64,000 nucleotides of DNA from Enterococcus pallens ATCC BAA-351 (GCF_000407485.1 NZ_ASWD01000008.1:62001-126000); one strand, 5' to 3'; shown: positions 1 to 8,585, counted from the stretch's first letter. A program made the numbers and translations. The notes: a model not told the origin generated them from the sequence alone.

Positions 1-452
1 TAATTCCAATTCAAGAAAGTGCTCAAAAAATGCTGCAAAGTCGTTATGGCGATCGGGAAATTTACTTAGGAATGGATGCGGCTTTAGCAACAGGCTCTCC
101 AGCAGCCTTGTCAACAGGACTGTTGATGGTACCAATCACATTGTTCTTAGCAGTTATTTTACCAGGAAACCGCGTATTACCGTTTGGTGACTTGGCAACG
201 ATTCCTTTCTTTGCGGCCTTGGTTGTACCTAGTCGTAAAGGGAATATTTTGCACTCGGTTTTATCTCTAACTGTCGTAATTGCCTTGGCGTTATTGATGG
301 CGACTGACTATGCACCAACACTAACTACCATGGCTGAAGGGATCGTTGAATTCCCAGAAGGCGCTGCTCAAATCAGTAATCTAGATACTGGCGGAAATAT
401 CTTAAACTGGATTTTCTTAAAATTAGCGCAGTTAGTTAACTCAATCATGTAG
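1..452 (+). CDS. PTS EIIC, galactitol family (C-terminal part)
   Basis: The reading frame is open at the left window edge and runs to TAG at 450-452; about 149 codons are visible. It is the C-terminal part of a galactitol-type PTS membrane subunit that carries and releases the phosphorylated polyol. The segment YLGMDAALATGSPAAL, then hydrophobic helices and the ILPGNRVLPFGDLATIP stretch, closely parallels the complete EIIC at 5122-6543 (ILPGNQTLPVVDLLAIP), which fixes the family. It lies 15 bp before a zinc dehydrogenase, so the two probably form the end of an operon whose EIIA and EIIB lie outside the window. Substrate unknown; a polyol is likely. Confidence 0.85.
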   Translation, partial: IPIQESAQKMLQSRYGDREIYLGMDAALATGSPAALSTGLLMVPITLFLAVILPGNRVLPFGDLATIPFFAALVVPSRKGNILHSVLSLTVVIALALLMATDYAPTLTTMAEGIVEFPEGAAQISNLDTGGNILNWIFLKLAQLVNSIM

Positions 453-467
453 GAGGCTTTTATATCA

Positions 468-1526
468 ATGAGTAAAATGATGAAAGGTGTCTCAAAGCAG
501 GCCCCTGGTTACGATCAAATGGAATTTATCGACTTAGCAGTACCTGAAGCAACCGGAGACAAGGTATTAATCAAAGTTGCTTATACGGGAATTTGCGGAT
601 CAGATATTCATACCTTCAAAGGCGAATACAAAAATCCAACGACGCCGGTTGTCCTAGGACACGAATTTTCCGGTCAAGTGGTAGCAGTTGGCGATCAAGT
701 AAAAAAAGTGAAGCTGGGGGATCGCGTAACCAGTGAAACGACCTTTACTGTTTGTAATGAATGCGACTATTGTAAGGAAAAACAATACAACCTGTGTCCT
801 CACCGTAAAGGAATCGGCACGCAGCAAAACGGCAGTATGGCCAATTATGTGTTAGCTAGAGAAGAAAGTATTCACCTGCTGCCGGATGGCTTGAGCTATG
901 AAGGAGCAGCGATGAGTGAACCGCTGGCCTGCTGTGTCCATGCCATGTATCAAAAGAGCCGTCTGGAATTACAGGATAAAATTATCATTATGGGCCCTGG
1001 TCCAATCGGGCTATTCCTGTTGCAAATCGCTAAAGATATCGGAGCCTTCGTCATCATGACGGGGATCACCAAAGATGCACATCGGCTTGAGTTAGCGAAA
1101 AAATTAGGGGCTGATGTGGTTGTCGATACCATGAAGGAAGATTTAGCCAAGGTGGTTGAAGAAGTAACCGATGGCTATGGTGTCGATAAGGTGTATGATG
1201 CTTCCGGTGCTTTGCCGGCAGTGAATGCCAGTCTGCCGCTGATGCGCAAACAAGGAATTTTCGTTCAGGTTGGTTTGTTCAGAGATAAAATGAATGAACT
1301 GGATTTGGAAACGATTATTCAACGCGAAATTGCGTATGTGGGCAGCCGCTCACAAAATCCTTACGACTGGCCGATTGCGATTCATCTGTTAGCCAAAGGA
1401 GCTATCCATATTGATGAAATGATTACTAAAAAATATCCGCTGGAGGAATGGCGTACTGCCTTTGATAAAGTCATGGAAGGTAACGAGATCAAGGTAATGA
1501 TCGAGTCTAATCCAGGAGAATTTTAA
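468..1526 (+). CDS. Zinc-dependent polyol(-phosphate) dehydrogenase, MDR family
   Basis: A 352-residue medium-chain dehydrogenase expected to oxidise a PTS-delivered polyol phosphate to a keto sugar phosphate with NAD(P). Visible features are the catalytic zinc Cys in GICGSDIHTF (about residue 43), GHEFSGQVVAVG with the second ligand, the structural zinc lobe CNECDYCKEKQYNLC (about residues 98-112) and the Rossmann motif GPGPIGL (about residue 176). An AGGAGG at 451-456 supports the ATG at 468. It follows the EIIC fragment and ends in a strong terminator. Galactitol-1-phosphate 5-dehydrogenase or sorbitol/arabitol dehydrogenase are the nearest family labels; the exact substrate cannot be read from sequence. 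Confidence 0.85.
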   Translation: MSKMMKGVSKQAPGYDQMEFIDLAVPEATGDKVLIKVAYTGICGSDIHTFKGEYKNPTTPVVLGHEFSGQVVAVGDQVKKVKLGDRVTSETTFTVCNECDYCKEKQYNLCPHRKGIGTQQNGSMANYVLAREESIHLLPDGLSYEGAAMSEPLACCVHAMYQKSRLELQDKIIIMGPGPIGLFLLQIAKDIGAFVIMTGITKDAHRLELAKKLGADVVVDTMKEDLAKVVEEVTDGYGVDKVYDASGALPAVNASLPLMRKQGIFVQVGLFRDKMNELDLETIIQREIAYVGSRSQNPYDWPIAIHLLAKGAIHIDEMITKKYPLEEWRTAFDKVMEGNEIKVMIESNPGEF

Positions 1527-1537
1527 ACTAAAAAATG

Positions 1538-1582
1538 AAGCTGATTCAAACTGCCGATGGGTAAGTTGAATCAGCTTTTTTT
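1538..1582 (+). terminator. Rho-independent terminator
   Basis: Perfect 12-bp arms AAGCTGATTCAA (1538-1549) and TTGAATCAGCTT (1566-1577) are followed by a T run. It closes the operon ending at 1526. Confidence 0.9.
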
Positions 1583-1630
1583 GCCGGAAATCAGCAAATA
1601 AATCAGGCGGCGAGTGGAAACAAAATTAAA

Positions 1631-1644
1631 TGATACCGTTTACT
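1631..1644 (+). promoter_or_regulatory. Possible cre-like site
   Basis: TGATACCGTTTACT resembles the CcpA cre consensus with several mismatches and lies about 55 bp before the PRD regulator start. Weak on its own. Confidence 0.3.
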
Positions 1645-1699
1645 AAATGTCGAATTAAGGTTAGACTAGTTGGAAAATGATTGAGGCAGGTGAATTTAA

Positions 1700-3790
1700 G
1701 TGGAATTAGATAATCGCAATGTGCAGCTTTTGCAGCTGATTTCTTCTAGTGTGCAAATTACTTCAAAGGAGCTGATGGAGAAAAATGAATTAACCCGCAA
1801 TCAACTAGACTATTCACTTAAGAAGATTAATGAGTTTTTGAAGGACAATAATTATGAACCGATTATTCGTTCCCGCAAAGGTCATTTTGTGGTAGATGCT
1901 AAGGTAGTGGACGACTTTTCCGGCTTAGCCAACAGCGAGAGCCGCTTAAAGGCAACTGAAAGCAGCTTTTTGGATGAGGAGTATCGGCTGCTGGTGATCT
2001 TGCTGCTGACGTTTTCATCGGATTATTTGTCCCTGTATCATTTTTCTGATACGTTGGAGGTTAGCAAAAATACGATTGTCTCAGATATCAAAAAGCTGAA
2101 GGAATTTCTAAGCAAGCATCGAATTACCATCGAGTACTCTCGTAAAAAGGGTTATTATTTCAAAGGCAATGAGGAGATTATCCGCGGAGTAATTCTTTCC
2201 ATTACGGACAAAGTGATGGAGTCGATTTACAATACGGTCATTTTCCATAAGTATCTGCTGCTTTCGGAACAGGAAATTGAAGAGAAACGTAAGCTGATTC
2301 GCATGATCGAGTTAGAGCTTCAGGTACATTACACCGACAATCGGATTCAAACGGCACCGTATTTTTTGAGCTTGCTGACGAAGCGAGTGCAAAATGGCCA
2401 TTTATTGGATCAGCGTTTTGGCTCCATCGCTAAGGAAGTGATGGACACAAAGGAATACGCCGCCATCGTGAAGGTACTGGCAGGGCGCTATGAATTGCCG
2501 AAAAGCTATAGCGAGCATTTATATTTGTGTCTGTTTATTTTATCCTTGAAGATTACTGATTTGAGCAATACATTTTCGTTAAATACGGATGCCCTGCGCA
2601 GTCATATCACGGCATTTATTGAATTATTGGAAAAGAACATCGTGATTCAGTTAAATGACAAGGCTCAGCTGATTGAAAATCTGGCCTTGCATCTGGCGCC
2701 GGCCTATTATCGAATTAAGTATGGCTTAACCAGCGATTATACCATTACCGACTTTGTAAAAACGCAGCTGGACCCGCTATTCTTCATGGTGAAAACCTCG
2801 ATTGCGCCGCTGGAGGAATTCTTCCAGGAGCGGATTCCTAACGATGAAATTTATTTGATCACCATGTTTGTTGGGGCGTATATGCAAAAGGAAAAACCAA
2901 TTAACGAAAGCAAAACGACGGTTAATGCGATAGTTGTTTGTCCAAACGGCATTATCAGCTCGAAGCTGTTGGAAAATACGCTGGACAACTGGTTTCCAAT
3001 GATCCATTTTCTGCCGGCGTGCTCGATTCGGGAGTTTTATCAGCGGGAAAGTGAGCTGGATGTTCAGCTGGTCTTCTCTACGACCCCCTTGACTACCGAG
3101 CTGCCGGTAATTGTGGTGGGAAATGATTTGTCCACCATGAATAAGAACTTGATCGTCAACGAAGTGATTCAACTGATTTACAAAATTGACAGCTACAAGC
3201 TTCAGCCTGATCATACCTTGGCAATTGTCAAAAAGTATATAGACCTGGCGCCGGAAATTGAGGAACGAATTCGCAAAGAGCTGTTGATCTCTTATAATTC
3301 CATCTTCCAAATTCAGGATCAGGAGGTGTTGACTAACGAAATCAAGCTGCACCTTAGTGACGTGATTACGCCGGAAAGCATTATCTTGCTGGATGAAGAA
3401 GAGAGCTGGGGAAGCGTGCTGCAAAAAACGACCCAGAATTTGATTGAGCGCGACATTGTGGAGCCTCGCTACCTGACAAGCTTGCAGGAACAGTTTCCGG
3501 TGGTTAAACCCAATATTTTGTTAGGGAACAGCATCGTGATTCCTCATACAGTTCCGGAAAACGGCACGAAAAACTTAGGAATGTGCTTTGCCAAGGTTAA
3601 GCAGGGCTTTCAAAGCGGCGAACAGCGCTTTTACTATGTGGTGGCTATTTCAGCGGTAGATAAAAAGCAGCATATTCAGCCGATGATGGAGCTGTTGAAG
3701 ATTGCCAGCGACAGTAAAATGCTGGACAAATTGGCGGCAGCAGACAGCAAAGAAGAAATTTTAGCGCTTATTGCAGCGGTCAAAAAATAA
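1700..3790 (+). CDS. PRD-domain transcriptional regulator with EIIB and EIIA domains
   Basis: A 696-residue BglG/MtlR-type regulator whose activity is set by PTS phosphorylation. The order is two N-terminal winged-helix regions (about 9-66 and 94-152), two PRD domains (about 165-400), an EIIB-like domain with Cys in AIVVCPNG (about residue 413) and a C-terminal EIIA-like domain with His in IVIPHTVPENG (about 616). The GTG start at 1700 follows a GAGGCAGGTG ribosome site. It sits between two galactitol-family PTS units and probably activates one or both, sensing the transporter through its EIIB/EIIA domains. It is DNA-binding in type (HTH_Mga/HTH_11-like) rather than an RNA antiterminator of the LicT kind, since no CAT RNA-binding domain is seen. 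Confidence 0.9.
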   Translation: MELDNRNVQLLQLISSSVQITSKELMEKNELTRNQLDYSLKKINEFLKDNNYEPIIRSRKGHFVVDAKVVDDFSGLANSESRLKATESSFLDEEYRLLVILLLTFSSDYLSLYHFSDTLEVSKNTIVSDIKKLKEFLSKHRITIEYSRKKGYYFKGNEEIIRGVILSITDKVMESIYNTVIFHKYLLLSEQEIEEKRKLIRMIELELQVHYTDNRIQTAPYFLSLLTKRVQNGHLLDQRFGSIAKEVMDTKEYAAIVKVLAGRYELPKSYSEHLYLCLFILSLKITDLSNTFSLNTDALRSHITAFIELLEKNIVIQLNDKAQLIENLALHLAPAYYRIKYGLTSDYTITDFVKTQLDPLFFMVKTSIAPLEEFFQERIPNDEIYLITMFVGAYMQKEKPINESKTTVNAIVVCPNGIISSKLLENTLDNWFPMIHFLPACSIREFYQRESELDVQLVFSTTPLTTELPVIVVGNDLSTMNKNLIVNEVIQLIYKIDSYKLQPDHTLAIVKKYIDLAPEIEERIRKELLISYNSIFQIQDQEVLTNEIKLHLSDVITPESIILLDEEESWGSVLQKTTQNLIERDIVEPRYLTSLQEQFPVVKPNILLGNSIVIPHTVPENGTKNLGMCFAKVKQGFQSGEQRFYYVVAISAVDKKQHIQPMMELLKIASDSKMLDKLAAADSKEEILALIAAVKK

Positions 3791-3797
3791 AGATGTG

Positions 3798-3830
3798 CTC
3801 CTCTGAGGACCAAAATCAGAGGAGTTTTTT
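3798..3830 (+). terminator. Rho-independent terminator
   Basis: Arms CTCCTCTGA (3798-3806) and TCAGAGGAG (3816-3824) are followed by TTTTTT. It lies directly after the PRD regulator. Confidence 0.9.
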
Positions 3831-3870
3831 AAGCCTTTGACCGATAAAAAAACTTTGTGAAATCAACGTT

Positions 3871-3898
3871 TTCAGCAAGTCATACAAGTGTTGCTGAA
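3871..3898. promoter_or_regulatory. Dyad, candidate PRD-regulator operator
   Basis: Perfect 8-bp inverted repeat TTCAGCAA (3871-3878) and TTGCTGAA (3891-3898) with a 12-bp spacer, upstream of the EIIA gene. No T run follows, so a protein-binding site is more likely than a terminator. Confidence 0.5.
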
Positions 3899-3935
3899 TT
3901 TATTGAGTAAAAAGTAATTCCAAAACCAATTCAAA

Positions 3936-3949
3936 AGAAACCGTTTCCG
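3936..3949 (+). promoter_or_regulatory. Candidate cre site
   Basis: AGAAACCGTTTCCG matches the cre core (AAACCGTTTC) and lies 42 bp before the first gene of the PTS operon, where CcpA binding would give glucose repression. Confidence 0.6.
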
Positions 3950-3990
3950 TGCTATCTTTTCATTAGCAAGACAAGCAAGGAGGAGATAGC

Positions 3991-4449
3991 GTGCTGAGAA
4001 AAGAACTTTTATTTTATAAGCTGGCCCCGGACGATTACGAATCATTGGTCCGTTTTCTAGGGGGCCGAATGGAGGAAATGGGGTATGTAAAAAATAGCTA
4101 TGTACCAGCAGTGGTAGAAAGAGAAAAAGGATTTCCCACTGGATTGAGTATGGGGGACTACGGTATTGCCATTCCTCACACTGATCGGGAGCATGTCAAT
4201 CAGTCTGTTTTGGCGATTGCCAGCTTGAAAAAACCGATCTATGTGCACTCTATGATCGACCCCACCAAAGAAGTGGAAGTGTCATTGGTCATCCTGATGG
4301 CAGTGGAAGATCCTGATGGCCAGGTCAAAATGCTGAGCAAGCTGATGGGGCTGTTCCAGGATGTGGAAACCTTGAAGCAATTAGAGCAATCCAACTCGTG
4401 TGAAGAAATGTATCAAATCTTGTCCAAATTAGAATTAGAAGTTGTTTAA
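3991..4449 (+). CDS. PTS EIIA, galactitol/fructose family
   Basis: A 152-residue cytoplasmic EIIA that takes phosphate from HPr and passes it to EIIB. The phosphorylatable His is in GIAIPHTDREHV (about residue 67), the usual site of the PTS_EIIA type-2 fold. The GTG start at 3991 has an AAGGAGGAG ribosome site 5 bases upstream. It is the first gene of a long operon with two EIIB genes and an EIIC. The preceding region carries a cre-like site and a dyad, so both catabolite repression and control by the PRD regulator at 1700 are plausible. Confidence 0.9.
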   Translation: MLRKELLFYKLAPDDYESLVRFLGGRMEEMGYVKNSYVPAVVEREKGFPTGLSMGDYGIAIPHTDREHVNQSVLAIASLKKPIYVHSMIDPTKEVEVSLVILMAVEDPDGQVKMLSKLMGLFQDVETLKQLEQSNSCEEMYQILSKLELEVV

Positions 4450-4470
4450 AACAGTCAGGAGGAAAAAATA

Positions 4471-4776
4471 ATGAAACAGTACAACGTATTATCCGTATGC
4501 GGATCAGGCACAGTGACCTCATCCATGGTGGCAGAAAAATTAAGAGAGGCCTTAGAGGAAAAAGGGTATCGCATCACAACAACTGAAGCCCGACCAACCG
4601 AAGCCTTGCAGCTAGCACAGGGAGGAACCTTCGATTTTATTACTTACACCAGTCCATTACCAGAAGGCGATTATGGAGTTCCGGTAGTTAATGCGATTGG
4701 TTTTCTAACCGGCTTTGGAGATGAGGAATTTTTGGAAGAGATTGATGGTGTGTTAGCAGAGCTAGACAAGCAGTAA
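4471..4776 (+). CDS. PTS EIIB, galactitol family (copy 1)
   Basis: A 101-residue EIIB with the phosphorylated Cys in the loop VLSVCGSGTVTSS at the end of strand 1 (Cys10). It transfers phosphate from EIIA to the incoming polyol bound to EIIC. Length and motif fit the GatB group. A near-identical second copy follows 21 bp later. The gene starts 21 bp after the EIIA gene with GGAGG upstream. Confidence 0.92.
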   Translation: MKQYNVLSVCGSGTVTSSMVAEKLREALEEKGYRITTTEARPTEALQLAQGGTFDFITYTSPLPEGDYGVPVVNAIGFLTGFGDEEFLEEIDGVLAELDKQ

Positions 4777-4797
4777 AAGATATAGGGGGAAACAAAG

Positions 4798-5109
4798 ATG
4801 AAGCACTACAAGGTCTTGTCGGTATGCGGATCAGGGACGGTTACTTCGTCTATGGTTGCAGAGAAGCTGCGGGAATCGTCAGAGGAAATGGGATTTTTCA
4901 TTACGACAATGGAAGCACGGCCAACCGAAGCGCTGCAATTGGCTCAAGGAGGAATGTTTGATTTTATTACCTACACCAGTCCACTGCCGGAAGGAGACTA
5001 CGGAGTGCCAACAGTCAATGCCATGGGATTTTTAACTGGCTTTGTCGATGAATTTTTGGAGGAAGTAGCAGAGGTTCTGGCAGAGCTGGACAAAAATAAA
5101 AAAGTGTAA
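4798..5109 (+). CDS. PTS EIIB, galactitol family (copy 2)
   Basis: A 103-residue paralogue of the preceding gene, sharing long identical blocks (VLSVCGSGTVTSSMVAEKLR, EARPTEALQLAQGG and FDFITYTSPLPEGDYGVP) with the catalytic Cys intact in both. It differs mainly at residues 27-38 and in the C-terminal tail. The tandem arrangement indicates a local duplication. Both copies look functional and are read in the same operon, so they may have different partners or substrates, or simply add dosage. Confidence 0.92.
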   Translation: MKHYKVLSVCGSGTVTSSMVAEKLRESSEEMGFFITTMEARPTEALQLAQGGMFDFITYTSPLPEGDYGVPTVNAMGFLTGFVDEFLEEVAEVLAELDKNKKV

Positions 5110-5121
5110 AGGAGTAATGAG

Positions 5122-6543
5122 ATGTTAGAAACGTTAAAAAGTGTGTTTGATACTTTCGGCTCAGCGGTATTTGTACCAGTCATGATTTTTGTTGTCGCAA
5201 AGGTTTTGAAGGTTAAAACACAAAAAGCCTTCCTTTCTGGTTTATATGCCGGTGTGGGATTGATGGGCTTTACCTTGATTTTGAACTCATACACACCGAT
5301 TATTTCAGAAGTTGTTCAGCAAATGGTGGACCAGACAGGAATTAATTTACCTGCCTTTGATGTGGGCTGGCAGGCAACTGCTCTAGTGGCTTATTCAACC
5401 GAAGCAGGCATGATTTACTTAGTGATTGCCTTAGTTTTACAAACCGTTCTATTCTTGGTGAAATGGACCAACGTGTTCCAGCCATCAGACTTGTGGAACA
5501 ACTATTCTTACATGGTTTGGGGTTCAATGGTTTACTTGGCCACCCGCAACATGATTTTAGCTGTTGTTTTAATGTGTCTGTTGAATATGTACAGCCTGCT
5601 GCTGTCAGAAATGCTGGCACGAAGATGGTCAACCTACTATAACTATCCCAACTGTACCATCATTGCCATGCACAATATTGAACCAGGTATATTCGCCTTA
5701 ATCATGGACCCGGTTTGGAACATGATTGGTTTACACAAGGTACGGATGAATCCGCAAGGGCTGCAAAAGAAACTCGGCTTCTTGGGAGAACCTATTTCAT
5801 TAGGTTTGTTTTTAGGTCTATTCTTAGGGATTTTAGGAAACTTCAGTCAATTAGGCAGTTTAGCCTCTTGGGGACAAATTACCCAGGTAGGAATTGCAAC
5901 GAGTGCCGTAATGGCGATTTTCCCGAAAGTGGCGGGAATCTTTGCTCAAGCCTTTAACCCGATTTCACAGGCTGCCAGCAAAAACGTTCGCGGCAACAAC
6001 AAAGAACGTGAATGGTATCTTGGGGTAAATGATGCTACGGGATATGGAGAACCAGCAACCTTGATTTCCGGAATTATTTTAATCCCAATCATGGTCGCTT
6101 TGGCAATGATTTTACCAGGCAACCAAACCTTGCCAGTGGTGGATTTATTGGCAATTCCTTATATGGTTCAAGCGCTAGTATGTTTAACAAACGGAAATAT
6201 TGCGAAGACCTTATTAAACGGAGCTATTTGGTTTAGCTTAGGTTTGTATATGTGTACCTACACAGCACCGATGTTTACCGAAATTGCTCAGACAGTCGGA
6301 GTTACTTTGCCAGCCGGTGCATTAATGGTAACCAGCTTTAATATTTTAGGAAAACCGATTTTTGGCTTGATTTTCTTAGCCTTCTTAAGTCAAAATCCAA
6401 TTTTTATTGGGTTAACCATTGTGGCATACTTTGTTATTTACTTCCTGTTCCGTAAAAATAAAGAAGCATTTTACGATTATCTTGAACGGGCTGCAGCGAA
6501 AAACAATGGAGAACAACCTTCAGGTGAAACAAAAGTAGCGTAG
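5122..6543 (+). CDS. PTS EIIC, galactitol family
   Basis: A 473-residue integral membrane permease subunit with about ten hydrophobic segments. The signature region YLGVNDATGYGEPATL (about residues 298-313) and ILPGNQTLPVVDLLAIPY place it in the GatC group. It binds the polyol outside and presents it to the EIIB proteins. Its start is 12 bp after the second EIIB with GGAG upstream. It is paralogous to the fragment at 1-452. Substrate is unknown; the downstream AraD-type enzyme suggests a pentitol. Confidence 0.9.
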   Translation: MLETLKSVFDTFGSAVFVPVMIFVVAKVLKVKTQKAFLSGLYAGVGLMGFTLILNSYTPIISEVVQQMVDQTGINLPAFDVGWQATALVAYSTEAGMIYLVIALVLQTVLFLVKWTNVFQPSDLWNNYSYMVWGSMVYLATRNMILAVVLMCLLNMYSLLLSEMLARRWSTYYNYPNCTIIAMHNIEPGIFALIMDPVWNMIGLHKVRMNPQGLQKKLGFLGEPISLGLFLGLFLGILGNFSQLGSLASWGQITQVGIATSAVMAIFPKVAGIFAQAFNPISQAASKNVRGNNKEREWYLGVNDATGYGEPATLISGIILIPIMVALAMILPGNQTLPVVDLLAIPYMVQALVCLTNGNIAKTLLNGAIWFSLGLYMCTYTAPMFTEIAQTVGVTLPAGALMVTSFNILGKPIFGLIFLAFLSQNPIFIGLTIVAYFVIYFLFRKNKEAFYDYLERAAAKNNGEQPSGETKVA

Positions 6544-6554
6544 GAGATGAAAGC

Positions 6555-7616
6555 ATGACGAAGCAAATGGAGGCAAGTGTTTTAGTGGCGCCGGGTGTTT
6601 TGGAATATAAAAAAGTGGGTATTCCAGAAATTGGCGCAAATGATGTCTTAATTAAAGTAGCTTACGCGGGAATCTGTGGGTCAGATGTGCCCCGCGCAAA
6701 CTTAGAAAACGGTGCAAGAATGTACCCGATCATCTTAGGTCACGAATTTAGCGGTACGGTTGATAAAGTGGGATCAAACGTAACTAAACTCAAGACGGGT
6801 GATAAGGTAGCCGTGGCACCATTAATCCCAGATCCTAATTCTGAATACACAAAAGAAGGATACTACGGGCTTAGTGACAATTATAACATAATTGGTACAG
6901 GGAGTAATGGCGCATTTAGTGAATATGTGGTAGTACCGGAGGAGCATGCTGTCGTTATGCCAGAGGAGCTAGATTTACTCTCGGCAGCTGGCGTGGAGCC
7001 GGCAACAATCAGCTGGCATGCTTTGCGGCGCGCCCAAATTGAGGTAGGAGACACTGTAGCAGTTTTGGGCTGTGGACCGATTGGCCAGTTTGCTATTCAA
7101 ATCGCTAAAATATTTGGGGCGAAGACTGTGATTGCGGTGGACATTTTTGATGATAAATTGTCCTTGGCTAAGGAATTAGGCGCTGACATTGCAATTAACA
7201 GCAAAGAAGTTGATTTGGAGCAGGCCATCAAGGAATTAACCGGATTAGGTGTCGATGTAGTCATTGAGACTGCCGGCAGCAAAATTACACAAAAGCAGTC
7301 ATTGTTGATTACCCGCAAGCATGGACGCATTGTCTTTGTAGGCATTTCCCATCAGGACTTGCCTTTGTCTGAGGCAGAAGCGGAGCGGATTATGCGGGCA
7401 GAGTTGACCGTTACTGGTTCATGGAATTCCTATACGGCCCCTTATCCTGGCCGAGCTTGGGAAGCTACCTTGGATGAAATGTCTAAAGGGCGCATCAAAT
7501 TTAAAGAAATGATCTCTCATGAAATTTCTTTAGAAGAGCTGCCGGAAATACTGCCGAAGATGTTCAAACGAGAATTAAACTACAACAAGATTGTGGTCGC
7601 TGTTCATCCAGAATAA
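6555..7616 (+). CDS. GatD-like dehydrogenase lacking the structural-zinc cysteines
   Basis: A 353-residue medium-chain dehydrogenase. The catalytic-zinc features are present: Cys in GICGSDVPR (about 43), HEFSGTV (about 62) and the Rossmann motif GCGPIGQ (about 176). In the region where galactitol-1-phosphate 5-dehydrogenase and relatives carry four cysteines, this protein reads PLIPDPNSEYTKEGYYG with no Cys at all. It should oxidise the polyol phosphate supplied by the upstream PTS. It starts 11 bp after the EIIC gene with TAGGAGATG upstream. The missing structural zinc is a real departure from its family but does not by itself imply loss of activity. Confidence 0.85.
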   Translation: MTKQMEASVLVAPGVLEYKKVGIPEIGANDVLIKVAYAGICGSDVPRANLENGARMYPIILGHEFSGTVDKVGSNVTKLKTGDKVAVAPLIPDPNSEYTKEGYYGLSDNYNIIGTGSNGAFSEYVVVPEEHAVVMPEELDLLSAAGVEPATISWHALRRAQIEVGDTVAVLGCGPIGQFAIQIAKIFGAKTVIAVDIFDDKLSLAKELGADIAINSKEVDLEQAIKELTGLGVDVVIETAGSKITQKQSLLITRKHGRIVFVGISHQDLPLSEAEAERIMRAELTVTGSWNSYTAPYPGRAWEATLDEMSKGRIKFKEMISHEISLEELPEILPKMFKRELNYNKIVVAVHPE

Positions 7617-7628
7617 AAAGGAGTATCG

Positions 7629-8324
7629 ATGATGTTAGAGCAATTAAAAGAAGAAGTCTTTCAAGCCAATTTAGAGCTGCCTAAACACGGGCTGATCAAA
7701 TATACATGGGGCAATGTGAGTGCCTTTGATAAAGAAACCGAATATTTTGTGATTAAGCCCAGCGGAGTCAGCTACGAAAATATGACGGCTGACGATATGG
7801 TAGTTGTGGATTTAGAAAACAATGTCATAGAAGGCAAACTGAACCCTTCATCAGACACCCCAACGCATGCGGTATTGTACAAAGCTTTCCCTGAAATTGG
7901 TGGAATTGTGCATACCCATTCGACTTGGGCCACAATTTGGGCGCAATCTGGACTGGATTGTCCGGCGATGGGGACCACGCATGCAGATACCTTTTATGGT
8001 GCAGTTCCCTGTGCTCGTCTGCTAACCCAGGAGGAAATAGACGAAGGATATGAGCATGAAACCGGCAATGTGATTGTCGAAACCTTCAGCCAGCGAGGCA
8101 TTCAACCGATGGAGATTCCTGGCGTTTTGCTGCATGGTCATGGTCCGTTTACTTGGGGCAAAGATGCCAGCAGTGCAGTAATGAATGCGGTAGTTTTGGA
8201 TGAGGTATGTAAGCTGAATTTGTTTACCCGTCAATTGAATACCTATGCGGAGAATTTGCCGCAACGAGTTTTAGATAAGCATTATTTACGCAAACACGGT
8301 GCGAATGCTTATTACGGTCAGTAA
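7629..8324 (+). CDS. araD: L-ribulose-5-phosphate 4-epimerase
   Basis: A 231-residue class II aldolase-fold enzyme. It interconverts L-ribulose 5-phosphate and D-xylulose 5-phosphate, linking pentose or pentitol uptake to the pentose phosphate pathway. Visible are GNVSAFD near residue 29, KPSGVSY, the metal ligands HTH (about 95-97), [18 protein letters not shown] (about 168) and the C-terminal signature [16 protein letters not shown], which is very close to E. coli AraD. An AAGGAG precedes the paired ATG codons at 7629 and 7632. No arabinose isomerase or ribulokinase is nearby, so its substrate probably comes from a PTS-imported pentitol oxidised by the neighbouring dehydrogenase. Confidence 0.92.
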   Translation: MMLEQLKEEVFQANLELPKHGLIKYTWGNVSAFDKETEYFVIKPSGVSYENMTADDMVVVDLENNVIEGKLNPSSDTPTHAVLYKAFPEIGGIVHTHSTWATIWAQSGLDCPAMGTTHADTFYGAVPCARLLTQEEIDEGYEHETGNVIVETFSQRGIQPMEIPGVLLHGHGPFTWGKDASSAVMNAVVLDEVCKLNLFTRQLNTYAENLPQRVLDKHYLRKHGANAYYGQ

Positions 8325-8331
8325 GCAACTG

Positions 8332-8369
8332 CGAATAACCAGCTCAAGGAGTTGGTTATTCGTCTTTGT
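8332..8369 (+). terminator. Intercistronic hairpin (attenuator or weak terminator)
   Basis: Arms 8332-8344 (CGAATAACCAGCT) and 8350-8362 (AGTTGGTTATTCG) pair over 13 bp with one G-U. Only a broken T tract follows, so it may attenuate rather than stop transcription into the next genes. Confidence 0.6.
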
Positions 8370-8391
8370 TCAATGAATAGGAGGACTACAG

Positions 8392-8574
8392 ATGTTAAGT
8401 GAACTGTTTACGTTGATTGGCTTCGCCTTTTTTATCAAAATCTTTTTTGATGGTGCCAAGAAAATTATTATCGGCAGCAATGGAGATATCGTCAAAAACA
8501 AGACGTATATTATTCATGGGATTTTAGGCTTTGCCTTCATTATTGTTAGTCGTCTGCTGCTATTGGTTTTATAG
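8392..8574 (+). CDS. Small two-helix membrane protein, unknown
   Basis: A 60-residue protein with two predicted membrane segments (about residues 5-19 and 41-60) separated by a polar loop containing KKIIIGSNGDIVKNKTY. A good AGGAGG lies before the ATG and it ends 11 bp before the aldolase gene, so it is almost certainly translated as part of this operon. I do not recognise the family. Possible roles are a transporter accessory or a membrane anchor; neither can be read from the sequence. Confidence 0.7.
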   Translation: MLSELFTLIGFAFFIKIFFDGAKKIIIGSNGDIVKNKTYIIHGILGFAFIIVSRLLLLVL

Positions 8575-8585
8575 GAGGAAAAAAA

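Noticed and set aside
2777-3424. 215-codon open frame on the minus strand
   Set aside because: It lies wholly antisense to the EIIB/EIIA part of the PRD regulator, has no ribosome site and its translation looks like no protein.
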